A DNA stretch of 42,117 nucleotides from positions 6,101-48,217 of the forward strand of contig QZLH01000590.1 of the NCBI GenBank assembly GCA_003833135.1, written 5' to 3'. This document shows, one piece after another, positions 10,260 through 20,420 of this stretch. A program made the position numbers and the translations under genes. The notes under the pieces were generated by a model. The model was not told where the DNA came from. It saw only the letters and a program-made list of their open reading frames with translations, and did not search any database. Position 1 is the first letter of the stretch. Each line of letters opens with the position of its first letter. This DNA is from Oehlia diaphana. Taxonomy: Eukaryota; Glomeromycota; Glomeromycetes; Glomerales; Glomeraceae.

Positions 10260-12720
10260 ACCATAATTTAACCCTGGATTGAATATACTTAACCACTTAC
10301 TTCCCTATAAGCCTTAGTTTAACGTCATTACAGAACTACCTTAATCTCCTAATGAACCTCCATTCTGGACCGCAGTAAATAAAACTACTTAAAAATCTTA
10401 CACTATAACTAAATATAATACTGCGCCCACAATTAATGAATTCACTAGGTAAGTACAGTCGCTACAACATCAATTATAGCGGTTTAACTCGCAATTATCA
10501 TCACACATATCGTTCCACAAGTAACAAGCCCAATCTTAATCAATTAATCGGGATCTACCTCTCCTTTATATTTTCCTTAAATTGACAATTTCCTGGAGAT
10601 GTCATTGGCAAATATTTTAAACGAATAAGGGAACTCCTTAAAGATATTATTGGTAGAATAACTTCTGATAATAATAGCAACAAAAAAACCAGAATGTTTA
10701 TCCGATTAGTTTTTATTTTCGATGTGACTTCTAAGATCTAGTTATGTCTAAATATCATTATCGATGTCAACTACATCTTACTGATAGAGCGTTGAGGAAC
10801 TCTTCCCGCCGATCATTCGGACCAAAAATTCCAGGACGAAAAAAAAGGCGGAAGAGTTCAACAGTGCTAATGGAAGTTATTTATTTTATGCATTTCAACA
10901 TCACTAACTGCTTGTTCAGTCCTTTACGAATATTTTGATATGAGGTTTAGAGAAAGTTTGTTAGAAGGTTTAAATTTTTTCGACAAAAAAGTTATTTTTC
11001 GCTGTGCTTTATGGTAGTAACCCAACAAAAGGCCAAGGTGGGCGAGGTGTTGCTCCAATAAAAATTTTGTCAGTAGACGATAACAGAGGCTTGGAAAAAT
11101 TACAAAAAACCGACCTTTAGATAATGAAAAAATTTTTTGGATAGTTTGGACATAGTGGTTTCTTGGGAATTTTTCGTCGACGCAGCAAAAATTTTGGACG
11201 CGAGGAACCAATTGGATTGTCAGGAAATATGATTTACTGTGGAACAAAGCCATAACCGCAGTAATCACGTGAGATGAACGGATTAAAAATCGAAGACGGG
11301 ACGCCCAGGTTTTATTGGACGGAAATTAGCACGATGAGGCAGGAGTTCTAAGCTTTCTTTTCCGTTTCACTGGGACCTACGCATTGAATCATTGGATATC
11401 TGGGATATCAGAAAGGAGAATACGGTATGATACGATAGAAAACTTATATCTCAAGTCTCTTATTTGCAGGAAAAAAATTTTTCGAGAATCAAGATTAAAA
11501 GTTTTCTGATCGTGGTTTCGGAGAATGGGGCTAAAAGTTTTAAGGAAGAGGTCGACCTATACACTAGTCACTGCTAATTTCTAGGCTTAGCGAGGGCTTC
11601 TTTTAATTTTAGTTCCTATTTGTATCTATTTAGTTAGTAGGAGTGGAAGATTTTAGTTTAGTTTAGTTTAGGGATAGGTTTGTATGTTCTTTTTTTTAGT
11701 GTTTTTTTCTTTGTATTAGACTAGATATATTTTTGTTATAAAGCCGTATCGTGTTAGGCACATGCGGTTCTAGGTATTTCGATGCTGGATACGCCTATCC
11801 TAATAAAGAAATGCATTACAAATTTTTTTTTAAAAAAAACATCTTACTGATACTAATACTAACGTCTCATCCACACTCTACACGTCACCTCAAGGATCCT
11901 CGACTTTACGAACAACAAATAACGAAAATGTTATCAAAACAAGCTAAGAAACATAAATCTAACGTCAAAGATATACACTTTGGAGATTTTATATAATCGC
12001 CAATTTTAGTCACCGTTTGGGCAAGAGTTATACGGTACGATAAGGAAGTAAATCAAACGATGGAATCGTCTTACGACCAGTATCCTTAAACAAGAACACC
12101 ATGACAATTCCTTAAAATTATTCCTCACATGACATGTGGAGAAGATCCGGGTGGTATAAGCCCACCGTCTGAGGAAAATTGGCTCAGAAGAATAAAGAAA
12201 CGTAACAAGAAAAGGAAGCGTTTACCTCATCTACCACCTGGTATACCAGGAATACGCATTTACTACCGAACAACTTATAACATCAATCTCTTTGACTACA
12301 AAGTACGCCGACGTTTCGACGTCAGTTCAATTCCTCAATATAACTGTGGGTACGACGTGCCTTACAACTTCGACAACATTACCTACAACAACGGTCCCAG
12401 ATACGACAAGATGTTACATCAACCGCTAATCTAACGCGTATTAGATTTCCCATCACGATCAATCTATTATTAATGCTCCGGAATTCTTCTTCCGAAGAAC
12501 TCCTCCTCCAGATAATGATTCACATATCACTGTTAGCAGCGACAACTCTTCTCACAAATCTGCCAACGACCACGTCGAGGCATCAAATTCCACAACATTA
12601 TTAGTCACTAACAATACACACAAATCCCTCATCGAGGATATCGATATGACACTTTACTCGCCGACTCCGGCGCACAATTTTTAAACAACACACGTTCAAA
12701 CCAATCACGGATCTTTGTTC
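10260..12720. other. Degenerate higher-GC island, probably decayed transposon
   Basis: This stretch is clearly richer in GC than its AT-rich flanks and has several short frames that stop or shift, as in a decayed coding element. Beyond the frame at 12129-12434, an open stretch of about 70 codons lies at 12440-12685 in a different frame, with DNDSHITVSSDNSSHKS, and ends at TAA near 12683. A TTTAG microsatellite lies at about 11650-11672. No reverse transcriptase, integrase or transposase motif was recognised. Confidence 0.4.
12129..12434 (+). pseudogene. Unrecognised basic ORF, probable fragment of a decayed element
   Basis: A 101-codon frame beginning MTCGEDPGGISPPSEENW, then a strongly basic run RRIKKRNKKRKR, a proline/glycine stretch LPPGIPGI, and a Tyr/Asn-rich end. 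Codon use is richer in GC than in the real genes of this window. The protein-like sequence continues after 12434 in another frame, which suggests a frameshifted remnant of a longer gene. No family was recognised. It may be non-coding chance, but the amino-acid composition is not what random AT-rich DNA gives. Confidence 0.3.
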
Positions 12721-12796
12721 ATATAAAAGGATAACTTGATATCGGTAATAAATAATTTAGCCAATTTATTAGAAACTTTGAATCTGAATTTGTATT

Positions 12797-12881
12797 ATTT
12801 ATTTCATAGGGAGTTGGGAATAATAGGGGTTTTTTCCCGAAGGGAAAAAATCCCTAATGTTCCCCTTCTCATGAAATAAAT
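12797..12881. repeat. 85-bp imperfect palindrome
   Basis: The outer arms ATTTATTTCAT (12797-12807) and ATGAAATAAAT (12871-12881) are perfect complements. The inner arms GGGGTTTTTTCCC and GGGAAAAAATCCC also pair, around a loop of a few bases near 12839-12842. The middle pairs imperfectly. It sits at the end of the higher-GC island and may be a small foldback element or a transcript-end hairpin. Confidence 0.8.
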
Positions 12882-13216
12882 GGGTAATCCCCTGGAGCGT
12901 GCCACACATTAAATATTAACTATTTTAAACTAAAATTAGTAATTTCCCGGCTATCTATATGAGGCCGGAAAATAGGTAAACGAAGATTCCCGGTCATTTA
13001 TAAACTCGCAATTTTAAAATTAGTATGCTTAGTGTGACAGGGGATTATTAAAATGTCGTGTAGTTACGCAATTTTTATTTTATTTTACTTTGTTTTTTTT
13101 TCAGTATAATTATTCATATGATAGAGAACATACAATTATATCGTCTATACTTATTAATCGTCTATTATATTAGATTAGATTATAAATAGGTAAATAAAAT
13201 TTTTTTCTAATAATAA

Positions 13217-14963
13217 TTATTCGATAAATAAAATACTTTTAACATGTTTCTTATATCTTTTGTATATTATAAATGCAGCTATTATAATAATAATAAACCC
13301 AAGTATACTACTAACGATGGCTATTATTATTACCAACTTAATATGCTTTGTATCTTGTGGAGAAGATTCCGTAGCAGGAGGTTCTGTAGCAGGAGGTTCT
13401 GAAGGTGATTGGCTTAAATTTTCTACCTGATCAAAATCGGCATAATCACCAATTTTATAAATCAAGATTTCATCACTAAGTACATTACCTTCCTTTGTAT
13501 AAACGAACCCTAAAAAAATATCAATCATAGTGAATTATAAGTTCAAAGTAAAAATATATATGTATCGGGTGAAAGTGGTGCAGACAGTAACATATTCGAA
13601 AAGCAGAGCAATTCGTTCAAAAAGAAAATTGAAAGGAAAGAAGGTGAAAGGCCATTACAGGGATAACACAAATTTGACAGTAAACAGTCATATTTTTCGT
13701 TCTGGACAAAAATAAAAAAAATAGTTATATTTACCGAAAGCAATAAGCATATGATCGCCAACTAAAGTTGCTGTATGACCTTTATAAGGAGCTCTAATGT
13801 ATATATCTTTATTACTATGATACCATTGGTATGTATTCACATCTAATACTTCATAATAAGTCTCTGCTGGATGTTTCGTAGTATTATCAGCGCCGCCAAA
13901 TATAATTATTCTTTTATCGTTTGCTTTTAAATATTCCAAAAAATTGAAACATTTAAATTAGCATATTAAAAATAATAATATAATTAATTACATTACTTAC
14001 TTAATATAGCTGTGTGAAATACTCTACTTTTTGGTGGATTTTTCGTTGGCTTTTTAAGTAAGAATAATATTTATTAAATATTCATTTTCTAAATTTGAAC
14101 ATTATGTAATTACATACCTGTTTTCTCCAATTATTCCTTACTGTATCATAAATATCTATCTATAAAAGAGTTAAATCAACTAATTAATTATAATTGTTAT
14201 TTTTTTTTTTAAAAAAATAATTAAGAAATTACTGGCTTACATTGCCCATATCTAATAATCCTGATGTGATATAAGGGTAAAAATTTCTACCAAAGCCTCC
14301 AATGTAAATAATAACACCAGAATCAGGTATGTAAGTTGCAGTATACCCATCTCTTGGAGTTAACGTAATATCATAGTCAATACTAAACCAAATTTTGTTA
14401 ACTGTATCGAAGGTGTCCATAGTGTTAAAATATTGAATAGGAACAAGCTCTTTTACACCACCATAAAGATATACTTTGCCATTATTATCTGTGACAGCGT
14501 TCATTGATGTTCTCCTTAAAGGTTCTTCACCAGAATTAATTGTAACGTATTGCCATACTTGTTTTGAGGTGTTAAATGATTGTAATACTTCACTAGCATA
14601 CTTAGATTGACTTCCCATATCTCCACCAAATAAGAAAAATGTATCTTTTGATATACCACCAACTGAAGTAGTCGCTCTATTATGCTCTGGTACTACACTA
14701 GCACTTAAATGATTTAAATCTTCAAATGGGCATCCTTCACTTTGATTAAACGATTTTGAAACATCAAGAGTAAAAAAATCGTTAGTATATATTGATAATT
14801 CTGTAAACCCTCCAAGAAAATATATTTTTTTTTCAACTAACGTTGCCGTATGAAAAGCTCTTTTCATAGGTACATATTGTTGACAATTTATAACATTAAT
14901 TTGAAAACTAATTAAATAAAAAATTATTTCTAACATACGAACTAATTTATTAAAAAGTTTCAT
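13217..14963 (-). CDS. Kelch-repeat membrane-anchored secreted protein (paralog A)
   Basis: Five exons, read on the minus strand: 14963-14241, 14159-14118, 14049-14001, 13923-13735, 13509-13217. Phases join cleanly to give 431 residues. Residues 1-27 form a signal peptide (hydrophobic LEIIFYLISF, likely cut after INVINC). Kelch blades follow with double-Gly strand ends: YFLGG near 48-52, FLFGG, VYLYGG, IIYIGG, IIIFGG, and a last HTATLVGDHMLIAFG, so about six blades and a likely beta-propeller. After a Pro/Ser/Thr linker with a duplicated PPATE comes one transmembrane helix (IIIAIVSSILGFIIIIIAAF) and a short basic tail. This suggests a type I surface or vesicle protein with a luminal or extracellular propeller; the ligand is unknown. 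A TATA-like element lies about 50 bp upstream. The fourth intron (13510-13734) is 225 nt, much longer than in the paralog at 25462-27054. Confidence 0.9.
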
Positions 14964-15010
14964 TTCGAAAAAAAAACAGAGAAATAAAAAGAACGGATTG
15001 AAGTCTAGAC

Positions 15011-15020
15011 ATATATAAAA
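15011..15020 (-). promoter_or_regulatory. TATA-like element of Kelch gene A
   Basis: On the minus strand TTTTATATAT lies about 50 bp upstream of the ATG. The same arrangement, an A-rich leader then AAGAACGGA and a TATATAAAAAT core on the plus strand, is found before the paralog near 27111. The conservation in both copies supports a core promoter. Confidence 0.5.
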
Positions 15021-15039
15021 ATATTCAATTTTAATTTAT

Positions 15040-15840
15040 GTATTTTATTTTTAATTATCGTGTGTAATAAATAACAGATTTATTTACACGAGAACATTGA
15101 ATTGTCAAAGTCTGCCGCAAATTACAGTATATTAATAATTGTAACAGGATGCATAATGTACTCTAAGTTACATAATTCAGGGGATCATCCGAAAACGGAT
15201 TTTTGTGAAGCAATAATAAAAAAAATTCTCCGTACAAATTCTAGAATTTCTGTGATCCACTAGGATCGTTCACTTAGGTTACAACCGGGTGAAAACGGAT
15301 AATATTCGTCTTTACCCGTTTAATATTTATGAGGGTTGACGGAAAAATCCTGAAAAATCTGAAAAATCTACATAATTTAATGTGAGCATCAAATTTGTGT
15401 AACGTGTGTAACGAATAACATTTTACGAGATTTCTCTTTTTTTTTTCTTTTTCTCAAGGCGAAACAAATAGATGGTATTCATCTTGCAATTATAAGAAAC
15501 AAGAATTAACTTGTTAGTAGTTATGAATCTTTTTAAGAAATTCTACTAACGCTAATTTACTAATTTACTTTATATTTTCAGTGAAGTAGTGAGGATTTAT
15601 ATCTATTAGCTTATATTAATTTTTTTTTTTTTTACTTTATTATAATTTATAATATGCTTTCCAATGTAGCAAAAAGCCGTAGCTAAATAATATTTTCATT
15701 TATTTGAACATCTTATTTGGTAACGAAAACACATTTCAATTATAATAAAAAAAAGGCATTTAAAGATTTTTAAAAAAAACTTTATTTTGTACCCGGATAT
15801 TATTTAGTAAAATGCTAAATTGATATAAACGGGGGACTAT
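15040..15840. other. AT-rich intergenic region upstream of Kelch gene A
   Basis: No gene seen. GATCATCCGAAAACGGATTT (15183-15202) and GGGTGAAAACGGATAA (about 15286-15301) are two similar motifs and resemble, in reverse, GGGTGATCCGGATCA near 19492. These may be remnants of ends of one element. Otherwise there are homopolymer tracts only. Confidence 0.4.
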
Positions 15841-15849
15841 TTTACGATC

Positions 15850-16050
15850 CATCTATTGTTGCCAAATATTAAAAAAAACTTCTTGCCACAAACGTTGAGA
15901 CGCAACAACATTGATAAAGACTTCGGAAAGGAAAGTGATAAGGAAGGAAAGAACGAGAGGAAAGGGAAAGGAAAAGAGCGAAGGAATACACACACACACT
16001 CGCCCACACACCCCACCCAACCCACACAACAAAGAGAAGACCTAACAAAT
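15850..16050 (+). repeat. Composite repeat, copy 1 (compact form)
   Basis: Order of parts: TCTATTGTTGCC, an A-run with AACTTCTTG, ACGTTGAGACGCAACAACAT, TTGATAAAG, a purine-rich GGAAAGG stretch of about 60 bp, then a CA-rich stretch (ACACACACAC, CCACCCAACCC) and AGAGAAGACCTA. The same order occurs on the opposite strand at 20420-21865. In both copies a short frame reads LRRNNID or LRCSNID followed by a Lys/Gly/Glu-rich run, so the unit may derive from a coding exon. Confidence 0.7.
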
Positions 16051-17255
16051 TACCGCACCTACACTAAGAGATCAATGTGTAAAAAATTAATTTTCATTTC
16101 CACAATTCCACTGTTCCAATATCCTACTATATAACTAGTACATTTATAAATAATATATACAATATACAATGTATTGCATAATAAAAATGGAAAAAGTGGA
16201 TATTCGGATCTGTAATGTATCCATAGATCAAATAAATATATATGTCCTAACGTCAATTTTAGTAATACTATAGTTGGCCTTAAGATATATCGAGCCAAAA
16301 ACGCTAAAAAAAGCCAAATGTCAAATACGTTATGCCTACGCAAATCAAAACTAATGTTTTTAATAATATGAGTAGTTCTGATGAAAATATTATTTTTTTT
16401 TCATCGTAAATAATATTGATTAATTGATTATAATTCCAAAATATGTAATTGTTTCAATATTTATTAAATCCATAATATGAGTTATCAGTAGTTATCTCTC
16501 ATTAATTATTTAATTACCAATTTCGTTCAACATGTTCAACATCCAGTTAAAGTCATTATTATAGGGTATAGTGTTATTATCTAGTACGTATGCCGGTCAC
16601 GAGCGACCATGAATAACCTGTTTGAATTTGGTGAAAAATCATTTTAGTTTATCTCACATGCCTTAAGACCCAAAATTTTATCAGAAATAATAAGTCTACT
16701 GAAATCATGAAACCACTAAAATCTCTTTGGCGCGATTAGGCAAATTCAACGTTTGGTTGCGCATAATCTAAGATAGATAAATCATAAAATACAGTAGTTA
16801 TCATAAACAACGAGACAATTTTTAGTCAGGTTACCTGAGTTTGTTTAAGACGAAAAGTCGAAAAGAAACAAAAGAGAAAGAATAACAAGTAAACATACCG
16901 GATAGCACGTACAGATAACACTCATCCCTAACATTCTCCAAACCAATATATACCACGTGAACTACGTAATCCACACAGACGATATTTTCACTGATTTCTG
17001 GTCTCAGCGGATTCGGTGTCCCAGTCCAAGCAATTTCTCTTTCATTGAACTTTCAATTCAGAGTCCTACGAGTTGTCAACTAACAGTCATGTGGAAGTTG
17101 AATCAACAATCCAATTTCAAATATAGAACTTTTGGCAAAATGGTTTGCTGCTATGCAAAATTTGACCGAATTGGCTTAACCAACTAGTGTAATGTATATG
17201 AATATAAAATATGAATATGAATTTTACAATTACATACTGTATATTATGGCCAAAT
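16050..17255. other. Intergenic, no supported gene
   Basis: AT-rich DNA with short frames only. The frame at 16957-17187 (76 codons) has no recognisable motif and is not supported. A small inverted repeat GGTC-ACGAGC-GACC occurs near 16596-16609. Confidence 0.4.
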
Positions 17256-17551
17256 ATAACCGACCTGATGGGTAGGTCTGAACCAACTAAAAATTTAAGT
17301 TGCAGCTTAATTCAACTTGATAATTTCAAGTTAATGATGGGGCCGATGCAAATTTTATTAGTTATTTTTTTTATTACATTATGTTATTAACAGTTAAGTA
17401 TTTAACAATTAAGTAATTAACATAATACATTAATACTCGTAATTTAGATAGGTTAGCTATAGGGTTTTCGTTGTTAGACGTCACCTCTATGTATTTTGTT
17501 AAATTATGCACTGATCCTAGTATAACATAATAAACGTATGCGTTGCTTACT

Positions 17552-17574
17552 GTTAATAATAATAATAATAATAA
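17552..17574. repeat. AAT microsatellite
   Basis: About seven AAT triplets in a row inside the hAT remnant. Confidence 0.9.
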
Positions 17575-17662
17575 TACTCGTAATTTAAAATATTTCCAAA
17601 GAATCTTGTAATTTTATTTATTCGTAATATTTGTATAATCACTAAAAATAAACTAAATACAT

Positions 17663-17870
17663 TTATGTTTTCTTATTACTATCTAATAGTGCTATCCAAG
17701 AATTTAAACACATGCAGGCTTCTATTGCATGATCACCTAATCTATTTCTTCTTCTGCTAATCAATTCTACAGATTCTGAAAAAGCTTGTTCGCTGGGAAC
17801 TGACGTTGCAGGTATACAAATATAATCACGAGCTATCTTTGCTAAAATTGGATATTGCATTCCACCATTC
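17663..17870 (-). pseudogene. hAT transposase C-terminal dimerisation domain, fragment
   Basis: The 65-codon frame reads YPILAKIARDYICIPATS, then VPSEQAFS, RRRNRL and MCLNSWI, the conserved order of the hAT C-terminal dimerisation domain (PxLxxxARDYL, PATSxxSExxFS, RNRL, ACMCLxSW). Just upstream on the minus strand an expected Trp-Trp pair (TGGTGG) is in another frame, so a frameshift breaks the link. No catalytic Asp-Asp-Glu region remains nearby. This is a dead fragment of a longer transposase. Confidence 0.85.
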
Positions 17871-18008
17871 GCAGGAATTTACGCTTTGAGATTCTATAGA
17901 AACTGCCAAATATTATTCAACTTCATTATGAAATAATAATTCTTCTTTTTTTGTACAATCCACTTCTCTAAATAAAAATTATCCAACTAGTAAGTCCACT
18001 GAAATGAT

Positions 18009-18270
18009 CTAAATGTTCTCCGCCCTTAGATTTTACTTGTTTTTCAAAATTATTAAATGCCATCTCAATTGATCCAGTACCCCCAAGGTTGAACTTCTAA
18101 ATGCTCTCGCCCTTCAATTTTACTCGTTTTTCAGAATTATTAACTGCCATCTCAATTGATCCAGTGTCCCCAGATTGAACTTCTAAATGTTCTCCGCCTT
18201 TCGATTTTACTTGTTTTTCAGAATTATTAAATGCCATCTCAATTGATCTAGTACCTCCAGGTTGAACTTT
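18009..18270 (-). repeat. Three tandem copies of an 86-bp coding repeat in the hAT remnant
   Basis: The segment that on the plus strand contains CTAAATGYTCTC, TTTTACTYGTTTTTCA, ATTATTAA and CATCTCAATTGATC is repeated about every 86-87 bp, starting near 18009, 18096 and 18182. In protein terms it gives repeated SIEMA-NNSEK-VK-KG. Because 86 is not a multiple of 3, the third copy falls out of frame, which ends the transposase frame. Confidence 0.8.
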
Positions 18271-18648
18271 TGAATGTTTATGTTTACATTCCCAGTGATA
18301 GTTAAGGGTAGTTGTAGCACATCCTGCAGAATAATTTTTACCACAAAAATTACATCTTGATTGGGAATGAACGCCATTATCATCATATAATTTTTCAAAA
18401 TATTGCCAAACGACACTTGGTGCACGAACTGGTATGAATTTTCTTTTAATTTTTGAGGAATCAAAAGATATTTCTCCATCAGTTTTTCGTTCCTCTATGT
18501 CAATTTCTTCTCTTTTATAACCAAATTTTTCTTCCTGATAATATTCATTTACATGAGATTTAAACCAAAAATCTAATATGTCATATAATTCACTTGCTAT
18601 TGATCTTTGATTTGGAATGGCATTCATACATCTATAATTATCGCTCAT
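18097..18648 (-). pseudogene. BED-finger N-terminal part of a hAT transposase
   Basis: 183-codon frame. A BED-type zinc finger is clear: SVVWQYFEKL, CNFCGKNYSAGCATTTLNYH and WECKHKH give the Cys-x2-Cys ... His-x(4-5)-His pattern after an aromatic lead-in (roughly residues 79-124). Before it lies an acidic region, after it the tandem SIEMA repeats, and then a stop caused by repeat drift. BED fingers in fungal hAT transposases bind element ends. The rest of the enzyme is missing, so this is non-functional as a transposase, though a small DNA-binding protein could still be made. Confidence 0.75.
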
Positions 18649-18904
18649 AATAGGATTTAGAATTGTTTATTGATTAGAAAAGACTAAATGTAAAATTTTA
18701 ATAAAGTACAAAAAAAAAAAACAAAGAAAAAAAATTTTTGTACGAAGAAAAAAAAAAGAAAAAAGTGTGGGAAAATATTTAAAATTGGGTGTAACATATG
18801 ACATCATTGATTGTAACTTCGTCAGCTTAGCTTGCATTGGCCCGACTTGTAAATTCAAGTGTTGGACCAAATCGGACTTTTAACAACACTATAATTTATT
18901 CGGA

Positions 18905-20420
18905 ATAACCTGACTTTAATATGATTATTTTTAAATATTTTTTTTTTTTTATTATTAAAGAACAATTTTTTAATGACTTGACTCAAAAATTTGAATAATT
19001 AACAGATTATAACTACTGAATATTAAAAGTGTCTGTAGCTACAATTAAAATGAATTTTATAAAAAAATTATCATTATAGTACATAATAAGCAAGAATAAT
19101 AATATTATTATTGTAACAATTCTCAACTCTAACGATCTTTAAATACAAAATAAAGAACAGACCTTTCTGATTTTTAATATATTAAGTTTAAATTCAAAAT
19201 CAACGTATTAAATATTATTTCTTATTCAAGAACGTTAATTTTTCGTTAAGTCGTGGGTTTTCCTATTGATATATATAATTTGAAATTTTGATATGAGATA
19301 GTTATATTTAAATTTTAATATTACAAAATTATATAATTAATACTTAGTATGAAACATTGTCACAAAATCATTAAGACCTTTTTCCTCACGAGAGCAAGTC
19401 GTATCACTGAGCTTTCTAAAGTTCCTGAGTATATTTAACAATCCGTGACTTATTTTTTTGCTAGATCATTTTTCAGCCGTTTTTATCCGCGGGTGATCCG
19501 GATCAGAGAGTATTATATATATTTGGACAATTACAGACATTTTATCGGTTATATAATCTTTTATTGAGTATTTGTTATGATTTTTTGTCATAAATTATGT
19601 GTTAATAACGAAACTATTTATATTTATAAATGTAATCTTATATTATTATTAAAAGAAATTAAAAAATAAATTGCATCCGAAAAATTTAACGAACGAGTGT
19701 AATTTCTAGAAGAAATTGACTTTGTAAATGATCAATGACATTTAAGATATATATACACTAATACGTTAATAAAACAAGAGATGTTCTAACTATTTCAATT
19801 GCTCATTAAGTCCTTCAAATAAAATAATTGCACAACTTTTTAATTTCGTTTTCGATATAACCCGAACTGTTTCATGACATATAGTTCACGACGTAAATAT
19901 CCACGATATATCAAAATGACGCAGATTTTATTTTTTTTTTTATTTCAAACTAGTTGTAACCTGTTGCTTCGCACCAGGATTTGGCTGGAATTATAATATC
20001 GACGCATTTTTTTTAATTTGTTTAACGTCACGTCCAATGGAAGTAATTTTGCACAATTTGGAATCTATTTATACAGGTAATCTAAACGTTACAAATTTTT
20101 TTAATTATATAGATTCATGTTATTCTTAGTTTATAAATGTATGTTAAAATTTTTTCTGACCATATTAATTGTCCGACACCCTTTTTGATTCTTTCTTTTT
20201 TTTTGTAACGATATATGTGACTATATAACTTTAAATGTCCGAACGATAAATATAATTACTCATATCGGTCATATGATACGCGACATTGATGTGGGTTTTG
20301 TCATGACTCATGAGTCATGAGTATATAATTTTTAAAATAATACAAATATGTCAGTTTTTTTTACCTTTCTTTTACTTTGTCTTCTTTTTTTTAGTCTGTT
20401 TTCTCTGTTTTCTCTCTGTC
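18905..20420. other. AT-rich intergenic region with repeat fragments
   Basis: No gene seen. It contains the second CCTGTTGCTTCGCACCAGG fragment at about 19958-19979 and the short palindrome TCATGACTCATGAGTCATGA near 20301-20320. Confidence 0.5.

Larger units (their letters stand above)
17258..18905 (-). mobile_element. Internally deleted hAT transposon (BED finger and C-terminal dimerisation domain kept)
   Basis: Minus-strand fragments of a BED-type hAT transposase lie in the right order: BED finger at 18648-18097, dimerisation domain at 17870-17663, with the catalytic middle missing. Subterminal motifs GGGGCCGATGCAAAT (about 17339) and, inverted, GCATTGGCCCGACTTGTAAAT (about 18834-18854) resemble each other. 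Exact termini and target duplication are uncertain. Confidence 0.65.

Noticed and set aside
10924..11268. Minus-strand 114-codon frame
   Set aside because: No motif, and composition is that of chance reading in the degenerate island.
13530..13761. Short frames inside Kelch gene A
   Set aside because: They lie wholly or mostly in intron 4 or are extensions past a clear donor.
16957..17187. 76-codon plus-strand frame
   Set aside because: No recognisable motif, no paralog in the window, not convincing as a gene.
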